Shown piece by piece: positions 15,526-24,685 of a stretch of DNA of 64,000 nucleotides. The position numbers were made by a program, and so were the translations under genes. The stretch comes from Nocardia bovistercoris (lineage in GTDB: Bacteria > Actinomycetota > Actinomycetes > Mycobacteriales > Mycobacteriaceae), in contig NZ_JADMLG010000003.1 in assembly GCF_015674855.1 (NCBI RefSeq), positions 437,917 to 501,916 on the forward strand. The letters are read 5' to 3'. Below the pieces are notes generated by a model. It was not told the origin of the DNA, did no database searches, and worked only from the letters and a program-made list of their open reading frames with translations. How positions within the stretch are numbered: position 1 is the stretch's first letter; every line of letters starts with the position of its first letter.

Positions 15526-15954
15526 TCAGGGCAGGTCGGTGGACAGAAAGGTCAGCGGTAGTCCCCGCACCGAAAGTTCGACCTCGTCGAGAGCGTAGCC
15601 CTCGCCTTCGCGGTGCTGACGGTATCGAATCTCCGCGCCGTACCGTTTCGCGAGTTCTTCGGCATCGGGGGCGTCGGGTACGCGGATCACCACCGAGAAC
15701 ACGCCTGGGCCCCGACTTGCGAGGAATTCGGCGACCGCGCTGCCGTCGCCGGTTTCGCCGGGCATCGGACTCACCAGTTCGATGCCGCGATCCCAGTCGA
15801 GCAGCACCCGCAGGCCGAGATCGTCCAACTCGAAATCGCTGAATACGAAACCCAATTCGGTGAACATCCGGGCCGCCTCCGCCAGCGCGAGCGGGTGCAC
15901 CGCGAACACGATGTGATGCAGCCGAGCCCCGGCGGCGGTCTCCCCTGCGGTCAT
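15526..15954 (-). CDS. VOC family (glyoxalase-like) protein
   Basis: A 142-aa vicinal-oxygen-chelate protein with the paired beta-alpha-beta-beta-beta modules: LHHIVFAVHPLALAEAARMFTELGFVF, then GVFSVVIRVPDAPDAEELAKRYGAEI. His13 and Glu60 (IELVSP) are plausible metal ligands. Substrates in this superfamily vary widely. It diverges from a TetR gene, and two identical palindromes lie 34-71 nt upstream of its start, so it is probably repressed by that regulator. Confidence 0.8.
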   Translation of the reverse strand: MTAGETAAGARLHHIVFAVHPLALAEAARMFTELGFVFSDFELDDLGLRVLLDWDRGIELVSPMPGETGDGSAVAEFLASRGPGVFSVVIRVPDAPDAEELAKRYGAEIRYRQHREGEGYALDEVELSVRGLPLTFLSTDLP

Positions 15955-15987
15955 GGGCGTCCTTCCGTCGGTCGGCTCCGCACAGAA

Positions 15988-16025
15988 GTCAACAGCGTTG
16001 ACACCCAGAAGTCAACAGCGTTGAC
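15988..16025. promoter_or_regulatory. Tandem TetR operators
   Basis: Two identical copies of the perfect palindrome GTCAAC-AGC-GTTGAC, at 15988-16002 and 16011-16025, lie within a longer direct repeat. Their 23-bp spacing is about two DNA turns. They sit between the VOC gene and the TetR gene. Confidence 0.75.
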
Positions 16026-16078
16026 CGACTCCGGCTATCGTGGCGTTGCCCCCGGTTCGATCGCGATGAGAGTGGACG

Positions 16079-16663
16079 ATGCCCCGATCACAGGACGGCG
16101 CGGTTCCCGCCCGCGCGCGCTCGCCGCGTCCGTCGTCGACCGCCGACACGATCCTGCGTTGCGCGACCGAACGATTCCGCCGACACGGCTACACGCCGAC
16201 CTCGGTGCGCGCCATCGCCAACGACGCGGGCGTCGATCCGGCGCTGGTGATCCGCCACTTCGGCTCAAAGGAAGAACTCTTCCTCCGAACCGTCCCCAAC
16301 CGAGGGTTCTGGAACGACGTCCTGGCCGGTCCACTGGCAACCCTCGGCACACGCCTGGTGGAGTTCCTGCTGAGCCACGCTTCCGACGAGATGCTCGGAA
16401 TGCACACCGCATTGGTTCGCGCGTCGGACAGCGCCGCCGTGCGATCCAAGCTCAACGAGGTCGTCGAGCAGTCGTTCATCGACCAACTGAAAGACCGCCT
16501 GCCCGGCCCCGATCCGGTGCTGCGCGCCCGCCTGATCGCCGCGCAGATCGGCGGTCTCCTACAAGCGCTCAGCATCTCCGACGAGACGCTCCGCGACTAC
16601 GACCACTCCTGCGTGATCGCCGTGTACGGGCGAGCCATACAGTCCACCGCCACCGGAATTTAG
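16079..16663 (+). CDS. TetR/AcrR family regulator
   Basis: A 194-aa one-component repressor. The N-terminal HTH is clear (ILRCATERFRRHGYTPTSVRAIANDAGVDPALVIRHFGSKEELF). The C-terminal part, with DYDHSCVIAVYGRAIQ near the end, resembles the common TetR_C domain of actinobacterial regulators. The duplicated GTCAACAGCGTTGAC palindrome 54-91 nt upstream is its likely binding site, giving autoregulation and control of the divergent VOC gene. Confidence 0.9.
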   Translation: MPRSQDGAVPARARSPRPSSTADTILRCATERFRRHGYTPTSVRAIANDAGVDPALVIRHFGSKEELFLRTVPNRGFWNDVLAGPLATLGTRLVEFLLSHASDEMLGMHTALVRASDSAAVRSKLNEVVEQSFIDQLKDRLPGPDPVLRARLIAAQIGGLLQALSISDETLRDYDHSCVIAVYGRAIQSTATGI

Positions 16664-16842
16664 GACTATTTCGATTGCGGTGCAACAATATTCGCAGAGG
16701 ACGAACGTAGAGCGCAGCGCTGCGGGCGAGGTGAGCGCTGCCCGTACGCCGAGTGCGCACAGCGACCCCGACTCGATCCGTCGTTGACCCCTTCGCCGCG
16801 AATCACCATCTCCTGTCGGGACTTGTCGCTAATGTCACGCAC

Positions 16843-18036
16843 ATGGACGCGGTGCAAGTGCAGAAGAAGCTCGAACTCTCTCCCGATGAGGACTTCGTTC
16901 TCACGGCGTGGCAGTACCGGATGATGCAGCGCGACATCGCCGCGTCGAAGGGCAAATATCTCGCGTCCAAGCGGGAGATGCGTAACACCTTCCGCGTCAA
17001 CGCGGTTGCGGCCATCGGGCAGCGAGATCGAGGCGACTGGTCCCCCGCCGTCGCCGAGGTGGTTCAGCGGATCGCCGCCGATGGCGAGTCCCCGAATCTC
17101 GAAGCGCTCGAATCCGCTGTGCCGCAGATCTCCTCGGTCGTGACGAGACGGTCACGGGCGCTGCTTCTGCTCATCGACCTGTACGGCTTCGAGCCGTGGG
17201 TAGCGGGCAAATGGGAGAAGGCTGTGCGCGCCGAAGCTCTTGTCGCCGCTCATGCTTCGATGGACCAGCTGCACCCCGAAGACCTGCATGCCGTGGAAGC
17301 CGCGTACAAGGACGCGATCAAGAAGCTGTCGAAGGCGAGTAACTGGACCAAATACGCGCTCCTGGCCGGTGCGGGCCTCGGACTCGGGGTACTGACCGGC
17401 GGTCTCGCCGCACCGGCGATCGCGGGCGCGTACGGTGCACTGGTTCTCGGCTATTCGGGCGCGGTCGCCACTTCCGCGGGTCTCGCCGCGATCGGCGGCG
17501 GTTCCATCGCCGCGGGCGGCCTCGGGATGGCCGGTGGCGCCGCGATCATCACCGGGTTGGGCGGCGCGGCGGGTGCGGGGGCTTTCACGCTCGCGGGCAA
17601 GGCTTCCGGGTTCACGGCGGCTCGCATCGCGGCCGACGCCATCCGTCTGCACGTCGTGACCCAACTCGTGCTTCGCGATGTCGACGGCAACGAGGAGGCG
17701 GCGAAGGCCGTCATCGTCGGTCTTCGCGAGCGGGTCACGAACCTCGGCAAGACGGTGGTGACTCTCGCGGAGCGAATCGAGAACCTTCGGGCGCAGCTGG
17801 AGACCAAGCAGGCGGAGGTGGATGCCGAGCGAGGTCGGCGGCTCGCGGCCGAGGATCGCGTCGCACGCTTCCGCGGCGTCGCCGACCGGCTCAAGGAGCG
17901 CGTCACGGGACCCGAAAACGATGAACTGCAGGCATTGCTCGCCGAGCTGGATGAGCTCGAAACCGAGAAGAAGACCGTCGAGACCGTCGCCCAGGGCGTC
18001 GCCGTCCTCGCCGACGATCTCGAGGACGCGGCGTGA
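16843..18036 (+). CDS. Membrane-inserting protein of unknown family (first gene of a coupled pair)
   Basis: A 397-aa protein I cannot place in a family. Residues 1-165 are helical and charged. Residues 171-252 form a long Gly/Ala-rich hydrophobic region full of GxxxG spacings (GLGLGVLTGG, GGGSIAAGGLGMAGG), able to span the membrane several times or insert after a trigger. Residues 290-395 form a strong coiled coil. ATG 16843 begins MDAVQVQKK; 30 more upstream codons are open but unsupported. Its TGA overlaps the next gene's GTG by 4 nt. A coiled coil plus glycine-zipper segment resembles pore-type effectors, but that is inference. Confidence 0.6.
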   Translation: MDAVQVQKKLELSPDEDFVLTAWQYRMMQRDIAASKGKYLASKREMRNTFRVNAVAAIGQRDRGDWSPAVAEVVQRIAADGESPNLEALESAVPQISSVVTRRSRALLLLIDLYGFEPWVAGKWEKAVRAEALVAAHASMDQLHPEDLHAVEAAYKDAIKKLSKASNWTKYALLAGAGLGLGVLTGGLAAPAIAGAYGALVLGYSGAVATSAGLAAIGGGSIAAGGLGMAGGAAIITGLGGAAGAGAFTLAGKASGFTAARIAADAIRLHVVTQLVLRDVDGNEEAAKAVIVGLRERVTNLGKTVVTLAERIENLRAQLETKQAEVDAERGRRLAAEDRVARFRGVADRLKERVTGPENDELQALLAELDELETEKKTVETVAQGVAVLADDLEDAA

Positions 18037-19301
18037 GCACCGGGATCGGCGACGACCACATCGGCAATCTGGACGCACTTACGCGCGACCTGGACGCCAT
18101 CGAATCCATCACCGCGGCAGCGCTTTCGGACACACCGATCGATCATGCCGCAGCACAGCGCATAACGAGCACTCCGACGGAGCTCACCCATGCCGAACTC
18201 ACCGCGCACCATCGGCGGCTTCGCGAGGACCTGGGTTGGGGCGAGCCAGAATGGGCCGACATCCTCGACCCGATCGCACTGGCGCGGCTCGATGAATGGC
18301 GTGCGACCCAACGGCTTCCATGGGAACGTGGCGACCTGGTGGTCGTCGGCGTCTCCGGCCTCATCGGCGCACTCGGCAACCTCTACGACAACCACGTGGA
18401 CGCCGCGGTGCTCGGCGGCCTGTCCTTGTTGAAGAACAGCGATCTGCTGCGCCGGTGGGAGAAGCAGACCGCCCGACTCCCGATCGACTACACCGGCCCG
18501 AAATTCGGCGGTCCGGCACATCGTGTCCGGTCCGCTGGCCACGATATCGGTCGATTCTTCGCCGCCCTGAAACAGATTCGCACGGGCACCTTCGAAGGCA
18601 CATGGTGGGAAGACGGACGACAGGTGATCGAACAGGTGACCCGGACTCGCTCCGGCCTGCCGTTCGCGCAAGTCCGCGAGCCCCATCTCGCGGTCGCGCT
18701 GCTGCTGAAGCACTGGGCCGCCGACTTCGTCACCCCGATGAGCCTTCCGCTGCCGGGCTGGACACTTCTCTACGAGATGCCGAACGCCGACTTGCGAAAG
18801 TTCGCCCACGACGCCTACGCCGGAACGAACTCCGGCGACGGACTGAATCTGCGCTCCGGAGTACTGACTCCCGGTCTCGGCATGCTCGCCACCGAAATCG
18901 TCATCCGAACCCACACCCACCTCGACGCCTACCGCTCCACCGGCACCCCGCGCCTGTCGACCGCCACGACGGCCAAACGCACCGAGATGCTGCTCGCCGC
19001 CCACGCCGCGGCCGGAGCGATCAGCCTGTCGAAGACCGCCGCGGCCGCCATCGCCGGTGAAACCGTGGTCGCCGCCAGGCATCTCGACGTGCCCGTACTC
19101 ATGCGGACCGGAATGCTCGCGCTGAAAGCCCGCTCCGATGCCGCCGCACGCGCACGGGCCGGGGCGCCCTCGTGGGAACAACTACTGGCCGACGAAGCAG
19201 CGACATGGACCCTGCCCGAGGCGATCACCATCGCGGACCTGTTGACCGACCCGCACGCCGACTCCGCCCCGCCGCCGCGTATGGACCCGACAACGCTCTA
19301 G
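18033..19301 (+). CDS. Unrecognised His/Asp-rich protein (second gene of the pair)
   Basis: A 422-aa soluble protein of unknown family, starting at GTG within the previous stop codon (GTGA). A central block has GNLYDNHVD (about 116-123) and GGPAHRVRSAGHDIGR (159-174), then LKHWAADFVTPMSLPLPGWTLLYE and later RTHTHLDAY. The recurrent His/Asp residues in otherwise hydrophobic helices resemble metal-binding hydrolase folds, but no exact match comes to mind. The tail is Ala-rich and helical. Coupling to the membrane-inserting partner suggests the two act as one system. Confidence 0.6.
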   Translation: MSTGIGDDHIGNLDALTRDLDAIESITAAALSDTPIDHAAAQRITSTPTELTHAELTAHHRRLREDLGWGEPEWADILDPIALARLDEWRATQRLPWERGDLVVVGVSGLIGALGNLYDNHVDAAVLGGLSLLKNSDLLRRWEKQTARLPIDYTGPKFGGPAHRVRSAGHDIGRFFAALKQIRTGTFEGTWWEDGRQVIEQVTRTRSGLPFAQVREPHLAVALLLKHWAADFVTPMSLPLPGWTLLYEMPNADLRKFAHDAYAGTNSGDGLNLRSGVLTPGLGMLATEIVIRTHTHLDAYRSTGTPRLSTATTAKRTEMLLAAHAAAGAISLSKTAAAAIAGETVVAARHLDVPVLMRTGMLALKARSDAAARARAGAPSWEQLLADEAATWTLPEAITIADLLTDPHADSAPPPRMDPTTL

Positions 19302-19325
19302 CCTGCCCCCCTTCGAAGCGAAACC

Positions 19326-19814
19326 TCAGATCGGTGTCACCCCGGACACCAACCAGCGGTCGTCGTTGCGGTCCAGACCGACTCTGACCCGACTTCCGGT
19401 GGTGGCGCCCTGCGCGTTGTCGCCGCTGGTGGTCACCTGGTTGAGGAAGAGCAGCACCACCGCGTGTGAGTTCTCGTCGGAGACGATGCCACCCGCTTCT
19501 ACGGTGGCCCTGACCGTCAGCTTCTTCTCCTTGGCCCCCGGAACGATCGCCTCGCGGATGAGTCGGAGGTAGTCCGCACGGAAGTCTCCGGTGAGTTGAT
19601 CCGCGGCTCTGGGCAATTCGGTGTCCACGGTGGTGTGGTCGTAACTGAACATGGCGGTGACGGTGCGTTCGGCCGTGCTCACCGCGTCGGCGCGGGTGCG
19701 CTCGTCTGCGCGCTGCTCGAAGTAGCGGTACCCGTTGACCGCCGTGACCGCCACGGCGACGAGCGCCACCGCGATGGCGATAGCCGCGACGATACGCGTG
19801 CGTGTACGTGTCAT
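19326..19814 (-). CDS. Mce-associated membrane protein (second)
   Basis: A 162-aa protein with one N-terminal transmembrane helix (residues 8-26) and an extracytoplasmic NTF2-like domain. It has the typical Mce-associated pattern: VNGYRYFEQR after the helix, VTAMFSYDHTTVD, then FRADYLRLIREAIVPGAKEKKLTVRATV and an ending DRWLVSGVTPI. It is the last gene of the mce operon, overlapping the previous stop by 4 nt. Such proteins are thought to stabilise the Mce transporter at the cell envelope. Confidence 0.88.
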   Translation of the reverse strand: MTRTRTRIVAAIAIAVALVAVAVTAVNGYRYFEQRADERTRADAVSTAERTVTAMFSYDHTTVDTELPRAADQLTGDFRADYLRLIREAIVPGAKEKKLTVRATVEAGGIVSDENSHAVVLLFLNQVTTSGDNAQGATTGSRVRVGLDRNDDRWLVSGVTPI

Positions 19815-20773
19815 GCCACGAACTCCACTTTCGAAACGGTCGGGCCGTGCTCGCCGCCGGTCACGGTGACGCGGAAACGGTAGTAGCGTTGCTGCGGTTC
19901 CTGTTGGCCCGCGTTGGTGACGGTCTGTTTCGCCGCGACGAGCACGTGGGCCGTTCGGTCGTCGTCGTCTTCGAGCGCGGCTTCGATGACCTCGCCGGTG
20001 GAGACGACGCGCGCCTGTCGGACGACCTCGCGGAAGGGATCGATACGCCCGTCGAACTCGCTTCGGAATTCTCCGGAGGCGCCCGCGAGGATTCGGTCGA
20101 TGTCGGCCTGGGCGGAGTCCGCACGGATCGTGGTCAGATTGAGCACGGCTTGACGCGCGGTCTGGAGGTATTCGGTGCGCCGCTGTTCGCGTGCGTCATT
20201 GCCCTCGGATATCGAATGCAACGCGACCGTGGACGCGATCGCGGCTACGACCAGCGCGAGCAACAGTGTCGCGGCCACGATGCGGGCGACGGTCCAGCGC
20301 CGCCGAGGACTCGCGCCGCCCTCGTAGACATCCGCGTCCGCGGCGGTCTCGGTCACAACTGCGCTCTGTTCGGTTCGCACGCCCTTTTCCGTGCGCACGG
20401 CCTGCTCAGCCTGTTCGGTGCGCGCGGCGTGCTCGGTGCGCGCGGACTCACCGCTGCGCGCGGCCTCACTGGTGCGCGCGGCCTCACTGGTGCGCGCGGC
20501 CTCCTCGACGTGCTCGGCCTGTTCGATGCGCGCGACGTGCTCGCTGTGCGCGGCATCGTCCGTCGAGGTCGCCTGCTCACCCCCGGAGATCAGGGATTCC
20601 ACCTCCGGACCCGAAGTCGCGTCGACGTGGTCCTTCTCGACCGCAGCCCCTCGATCACCGTGGTTGTTCGGCCCACCGCCGACCCGCTCGGTCGCACCCG
20701 CGCGCGTCGGCGGGCCGGGTGATCGAACCACACGTCGACGCGAGGAACGGACTTTTCCGGTGCTGGTTGTCAT
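19811..20773 (-). CDS. Mce-associated membrane protein with repetitive N-terminal region
   Basis: A 320-aa protein. The last 190 residues match Mce-associated proteins: a transmembrane helix (VARIVAATLLLALVVAAIAS) followed by an NTF2-like extracytoplasmic domain ending TVSKVEFVA. The first 150 residues, on the cytoplasmic side, are low complexity: an imperfect series of AARTSE/ARTEQ units rich in Ala, Arg, Thr and Glu, with an 18-nt tandem DNA repeat near 20465-20500. The ATG at 20773 overlaps the mceF stop (ATGA). The upstream open frame to 21031 is a shadow of mceF. The repetitive extension is not typical of the family. Confidence 0.8.
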   Translation of the reverse strand: MTTSTGKVRSSRRRVVRSPGPPTRAGATERVGGGPNNHGDRGAAVEKDHVDATSGPEVESLISGGEQATSTDDAAHSEHVARIEQAEHVEEAARTSEAARTSEAARSGESARTEHAARTEQAEQAVRTEKGVRTEQSAVVTETAADADVYEGGASPRRRWTVARIVAATLLLALVVAAIASTVALHSISEGNDAREQRRTEYLQTARQAVLNLTTIRADSAQADIDRILAGASGEFRSEFDGRIDPFREVVRQARVVSTGEVIEAALEDDDDRTAHVLVAAKQTVTNAGQQEPQQRYYRFRVTVTGGEHGPTVSKVEFVA

Positions 20774-22182
20774 CGTTGCTGCTCCTGGAGCATTGCTTGC
20801 CATGTGGCTGGCACGGTTCCCGAACCGCCGGGGGCGATGTCGGCCAATCGGTAGGCGCGCCCGTCCGGACCGGTGTACGTGCCGGTGGCCGGATCGTAGG
20901 CGCGGGCGGCGGCGGGCCCGACGCCGTAGCTCGCGGGCGCCGCGGGCGTCTGTTGCGAATCGGATCCGGCGGGCTGGGTCCGCCCGACGGGTGGGGTGTT
21001 CGGGCCGATCGGAACGTATCCGGTGCGACACATCTCCGGTGTCGGCGCGCGCACTCCCGGCACTTCCATACAGGGGGTGTTGCGGATGCCGCGCACCGCT
21101 TCGGGCGCTTCCTGCGGGATCTTGCAGTACAGCCCGTCCGGCGTGTCGACCGGTCCGAGGTCGCTGGGGTCACGCCATTGGCTCGGCGGCAGGAACCCGG
21201 TCGTGCACGCGGGCGGATCGCCGAAGGTCGCCACGAAGTCGACGGCGGCGCCGTATTTCAGCGGCCCACGGATGACGGTCATCAGGGCTGCCACCAGCGG
21301 CGGATACAGCACCAGAACCTGTTCGATGCCCGCGTGGTAGGTGAGGGCGACCTGCCCGACGCTGACCAGGTTGCGCAGCAGGATCGGCAGCGTCGGCTGC
21401 AGTTCGGCGAACAGCGCGCTCACCTGCTGCATCGTGGCCGGACCGTGGTGCAGTATGCCGCGCAGCGCGGGATCGTGGGCGCGCAGTTCCGCGGTCGTGG
21501 CGGCGAGGTCGCGGGTCCAGGAGCGGATGGCGGCGTCGGATCGGGTCTGGGTGTCGAGCAGCGGACCCAGCTGATCCAACAGCTTCTTCGTCGGTGCCGC
21601 GCCCGCGTTGGCCTCCTGGACCAGCAGCGCCGCGGAATCGATGAGCTGTTGCAGTTCCAGACCGGATCCGTTGAACGCCCGGAATGCCTCGTCGAGCACC
21701 TGTCGCAGTCGGGCGTCGGCGATGTCGGCGAGCAGCAGGTCGGCTTGGTCGAGCAGTGCGCCGACGTCCTGGGGCAGCCCGGTGCGCTGCATCGGGATCA
21801 CGTCGCCGTCGCGCAGGGGTTTGCCGCTGCTGTTCTCGGGGGGCACCAGGTCGAGATACTGTTCGCCGACCGCGGAGACGCTGCGCACCCAGGCGTGCGA
21901 ATCCGCCGGGACCCGATAGTCGCTGTCGATGGAGGCCAACGCCTCGACGCCTTCGCCGGTGAGTCGAACCTGTTTCACCACACCGATATTGGTGCCGCGA
22001 TAGGCGACGTTCGCGGTCTCGTAGAGCCCTCCGGTCGCGGCGAGGTGGACGGTGATGTCGTAGCGGCCGATGCCGAACATGGCGGGCACCTTCATGTAGG
22101 TGCCGCCCATGACGACCAGACCGATCACGGTCAGGATGGCGAAGATGGTGAGCTGGATGCGGACGAATCGGGTGAGTTTCAT
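20770..22182 (-). CDS. mceF: Mce family protein MceF
   Basis: A 470-aa MCE-domain protein, the last of six Mce subunits. It has an N-terminal transmembrane anchor (residues 9-28), then the MCE domain (AATGGLYETANVAYRGTNIGVVKQVRL, with YLDLVPP), a long helical region for tube formation, and a Pro/Gly/Tyr-rich C-terminal tail with four cysteines (CTTGF, YCKIP, PCMEV, MCRTG). Mce complexes move lipids or sterols through the envelope. The start overlaps the mceE stop by 4 nt. Confidence 0.9.
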   Translation of the reverse strand: MKLTRFVRIQLTIFAILTVIGLVVMGGTYMKVPAMFGIGRYDITVHLAATGGLYETANVAYRGTNIGVVKQVRLTGEGVEALASIDSDYRVPADSHAWVRSVSAVGEQYLDLVPPENSSGKPLRDGDVIPMQRTGLPQDVGALLDQADLLLADIADARLRQVLDEAFRAFNGSGLELQQLIDSAALLVQEANAGAAPTKKLLDQLGPLLDTQTRSDAAIRSWTRDLAATTAELRAHDPALRGILHHGPATMQQVSALFAELQPTLPILLRNLVSVGQVALTYHAGIEQVLVLYPPLVAALMTVIRGPLKYGAAVDFVATFGDPPACTTGFLPPSQWRDPSDLGPVDTPDGLYCKIPQEAPEAVRGIRNTPCMEVPGVRAPTPEMCRTGYVPIGPNTPPVGRTQPAGSDSQQTPAAPASYGVGPAAARAYDPATGTYTGPDGRAYRLADIAPGGSGTVPATWQAMLQEQQR

Positions 22183-23432
22183 CGCGGCGCCCCATCCTGC
22201 GGCGCGGTGGGGTTCCGGCCGGGCAACGGCACGGTCAGGCCGGGAATCGCGGGCAGGCCCGGGATGGACGGCAGGCCGGGAACGGTCGGTGACGGCGTGC
22301 CGGGAGGTTGCAGCGGGCCGGTTGCCGGATTGCCGCCCTGCCCCGCGGTGTCGGGCGCGAAAGTGCCGAGGACGCCTTCGATTCCGCCGAAACGTCCGCC
22401 CAGCGGGGTGCCGGTGAGGAAGTTGGTGTCGAGCCGCTTGCCGGTGAGGTCGACGTTGACCGCCAGATTCATGTAGTCGCCTTTGACGGCATGGTCCAGG
22501 TTCTTCATCGGGAAGGGGAAGGTGAGCAGCATCTTCATCGATTCGGTGAGGTTGCCGCCGGTGTCGCCGAGGTTCCTGAGTACGGGAACCAGGCTGCGCA
22601 GGTTGGCTTTCAGGTTGTCCCCGCCGTTGGCGACGATCCGTTCGACGACCTCGCCGAGACTGCCGAGAGCGGTGATCGCGGTGGTGATCGTCTCGCGGCG
22701 ATCGGCCAGTAGCGTCAGCGCCTCGGGCAGTTCGTCGAGCGCGTCGGCCAGGATCTGGCGTCGGTCCGCGATCTGCGCGCCGAGTCTGTCGATGCCGTTC
22801 ATCGCCGCGATGATGCTGCCGGTCTGGTCTCGCAGGGTGACCAGAAGCTCGTTCAGTCGCGGCAGCAGATCGCGGATCTGGTCCTCGTTGCCGCTCAGCG
22901 CGGCACTCAATTCCCGGGTGATGTCCTCGAGCTGGGTGATGCCGCCTCCGGTCAGCACGACCGAGAGCGAGGACAGGACCTGTTCGGTGGTCGGATACAC
23001 CCCGGCGCGGGCCAGCGGTATGAGGTCACCGTCGCGCAGCCGCCCCGCCGCCGTGGCATCGGTGGGTGCGGCAAGTTCGACATGGTTGCTGCCGAGCAGA
23101 CTCGTCTGCCCGATCCGGGCGACCGCGTTCGCGGGCAGCTCGACCCCCGGATTCAGCGAGACGGTGACCAGCGCGTGCCAGCCTTCGACTTCGATGTCGG
23201 AGACCGTGCCCACCGCGACGTCATCCACCCGGACCGGCGAATTCCTGGTCAGCGTGGTCACATTCGGCATCTGGATGCGCACCTGCCACGCGCCGTCGCC
23301 GGTGCCCTCGGTGCCCGGCATCGGCAACGAGTTCAATCCGTCCCACTCGCATCCCGACACTCCCGTCAGCAGGACACAGCCGAGCGCCACAGCGGCCAAC
23401 CCGCGCGGCCGCCGACCGAAGATTCCGCTCAT
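22179..23432 (-). CDS. mceE: Mce family lipoprotein MceE
   Basis: A 417-aa Mce subunit with a lipoprotein signal (LLTGVSGC, lipidated Cys28), the hallmark of the fifth mce gene. The MCE domain follows (IQMPNVTTLTRNSPVRVDDVAVGTVSDIEV), then long helical segments and a tail of repeated Pro-Gly-Leu units (GLPSIPGLPAIPGL). ATG 23432 overlaps the mceD stop. The open frame extending to 24872 is a shadow over mceD. The lipid anchor would hold the complex in the outer leaflet of the plasma membrane. Confidence 0.9.
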   Translation of the reverse strand: MSGIFGRRPRGLAAVALGCVLLTGVSGCEWDGLNSLPMPGTEGTGDGAWQVRIQMPNVTTLTRNSPVRVDDVAVGTVSDIEVEGWHALVTVSLNPGVELPANAVARIGQTSLLGSNHVELAAPTDATAAGRLRDGDLIPLARAGVYPTTEQVLSSLSVVLTGGGITQLEDITRELSAALSGNEDQIRDLLPRLNELLVTLRDQTGSIIAAMNGIDRLGAQIADRRQILADALDELPEALTLLADRRETITTAITALGSLGEVVERIVANGGDNLKANLRSLVPVLRNLGDTGGNLTESMKMLLTFPFPMKNLDHAVKGDYMNLAVNVDLTGKRLDTNFLTGTPLGGRFGGIEGVLGTFAPDTAGQGGNPATGPLQPPGTPSPTVPGLPSIPGLPAIPGLTVPLPGRNPTAPQDGAPR

Positions 23433-24685
23433 CGCACACCTCCCGGCACAGCCAGCCCGACGAGCCCATCGGGGATGCCGCTCGCGGTGACCGGGGCGGC
23501 GGGTACCCGGTCGGCGAGGGACGGCGGACTGAATTCCAGCTGACTTGGCAACGCCTGCACGCCGCTGGCCGGATTCGTCATGATCGGCAGGTAGTTCATC
23601 GCCAGCGAATCGACCACCGGAGCCAGATACTGCCTGCACAGATCGGCGCTGCGGTCGGAGTTGGCGGTCTGCACCGCTTGGACCGATCCGCACAGGAACG
23701 CGAACGGGTTCGCCGTGTTGTTCAGCACCACCGCGCCCGCCAGACTGCCCTGCGCGGGTTTGTAGATCGTGTAGAAGTTGGCGAGGCCGGTCGGGGCCGC
23801 GTGCAGTACGCGTTCGAGGGCGGTGCGGTTGTCGGCCACGATCTGGGTGACCTGCGCGAGCCGCTGCACGCCTTCGGTGAGCTGGGTATCGCTGCTGTCC
23901 AGGAAGCGCTGCACATCGGTGATCGCGCTGTCGAGATTGTCCAGTCCCGCGCCGAGATCGGATCGCACGCCCGCCAACACCGAGGAGACCGAGGCGAGTC
24001 GTCCGCCGAACTGGACGATCTGTTCGTTGCTGCTGGACAGCACCTCGACGAACTGCTGGAGGTTGCGGATGGTGCCGAACAGGTCGGCGCGCCCGTCGGA
24101 CACGGTCGTCAGGGTGGCCGAAAGCGCGCGGATGGTTTCGCGCAGTCGCTCGCCGTTGCCGTCGAGGTTGTCGGAGACGGTGTCGACGAAACGAGCGAAC
24201 GAGCCCTGGCTGTCCTGGCCCACCGGACCGAGCGCGGTGGACAATTTGGCCAATTCGGCCTTGATGTCGTCCCATTCGACCGGGATGGCGGTGCGGTCGA
24301 GCCCGATCGTGGCGCCGTCGCGCATCCTCGGCCCGCCGGTGTACGCGGGGGCGAGCTGGATGAACCGGGCCGCAACCAGCGATGGCGCGACGATCACCGC
24401 GCGGGCGTCGGCGGGGATGTCGACGCCGCGGTCGATGGTCATCGCGACCCTGACCCGATCGACGCCGGGTTCGATCGCGTCGATCCGCCCGACCCGGACA
24501 CCGAGTACCCGGACCTCGTCGCCGGGATACAGCGCGGTGGTGGCGGGGAACTCGGCGGCGATGGTGGTCGCGCCGAGGGTGGACACCCGGTTCCAGACCG
24601 GAACCGCCACAGCGGCGACGATCACGACCCCCGCCAGCACCAGGACCCAGCGCGGTGGTCTGCGCACAGCGTTCGACAGCTTCAT
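23429..24685 (-). CDS. mceD: Mce family protein MceD
   Basis: A 418-aa Mce subunit: transmembrane anchor at residues 13-31, MCE domain (FPATTALYPGDEVRVLGVRVGRIDAIEP, FIQLAPAY) and extended amphipathic helices. Cysteines at FLCGS and DLCRQ match the paired cysteines common in MceD proteins. It overlaps mceC and mceE by 4 nt each, so all six subunits are made in step. Confidence 0.9.
   Translation of the reverse strand: MKLSNAVRRPPRWVLVLAGVVIVAAVAVPVWNRVSTLGATTIAAEFPATTALYPGDEVRVLGVRVGRIDAIEPGVDRVRVAMTIDRGVDIPADARAVIVAPSLVAARFIQLAPAYTGGPRMRDGATIGLDRTAIPVEWDDIKAELAKLSTALGPVGQDSQGSFARFVDTVSDNLDGNGERLRETIRALSATLTTVSDGRADLFGTIRNLQQFVEVLSSSNEQIVQFGGRLASVSSVLAGVRSDLGAGLDNLDSAITDVQRFLDSSDTQLTEGVQRLAQVTQIVADNRTALERVLHAAPTGLANFYTIYKPAQGSLAGAVVLNNTANPFAFLCGSVQAVQTANSDRSADLCRQYLAPVVDSLAMNYLPIMTNPASGVQALPSQLEFSPPSLADRVPAAPVTASGIPDGLVGLAVPGGVR

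Noticed and set aside
20191..22476. A 761-codon plus-strand frame across mceF and a Mce-associated gene
   Set aside because: It is antisense to clear MCE-domain proteins with continuous overlapping starts and stops; its product resembles nothing.
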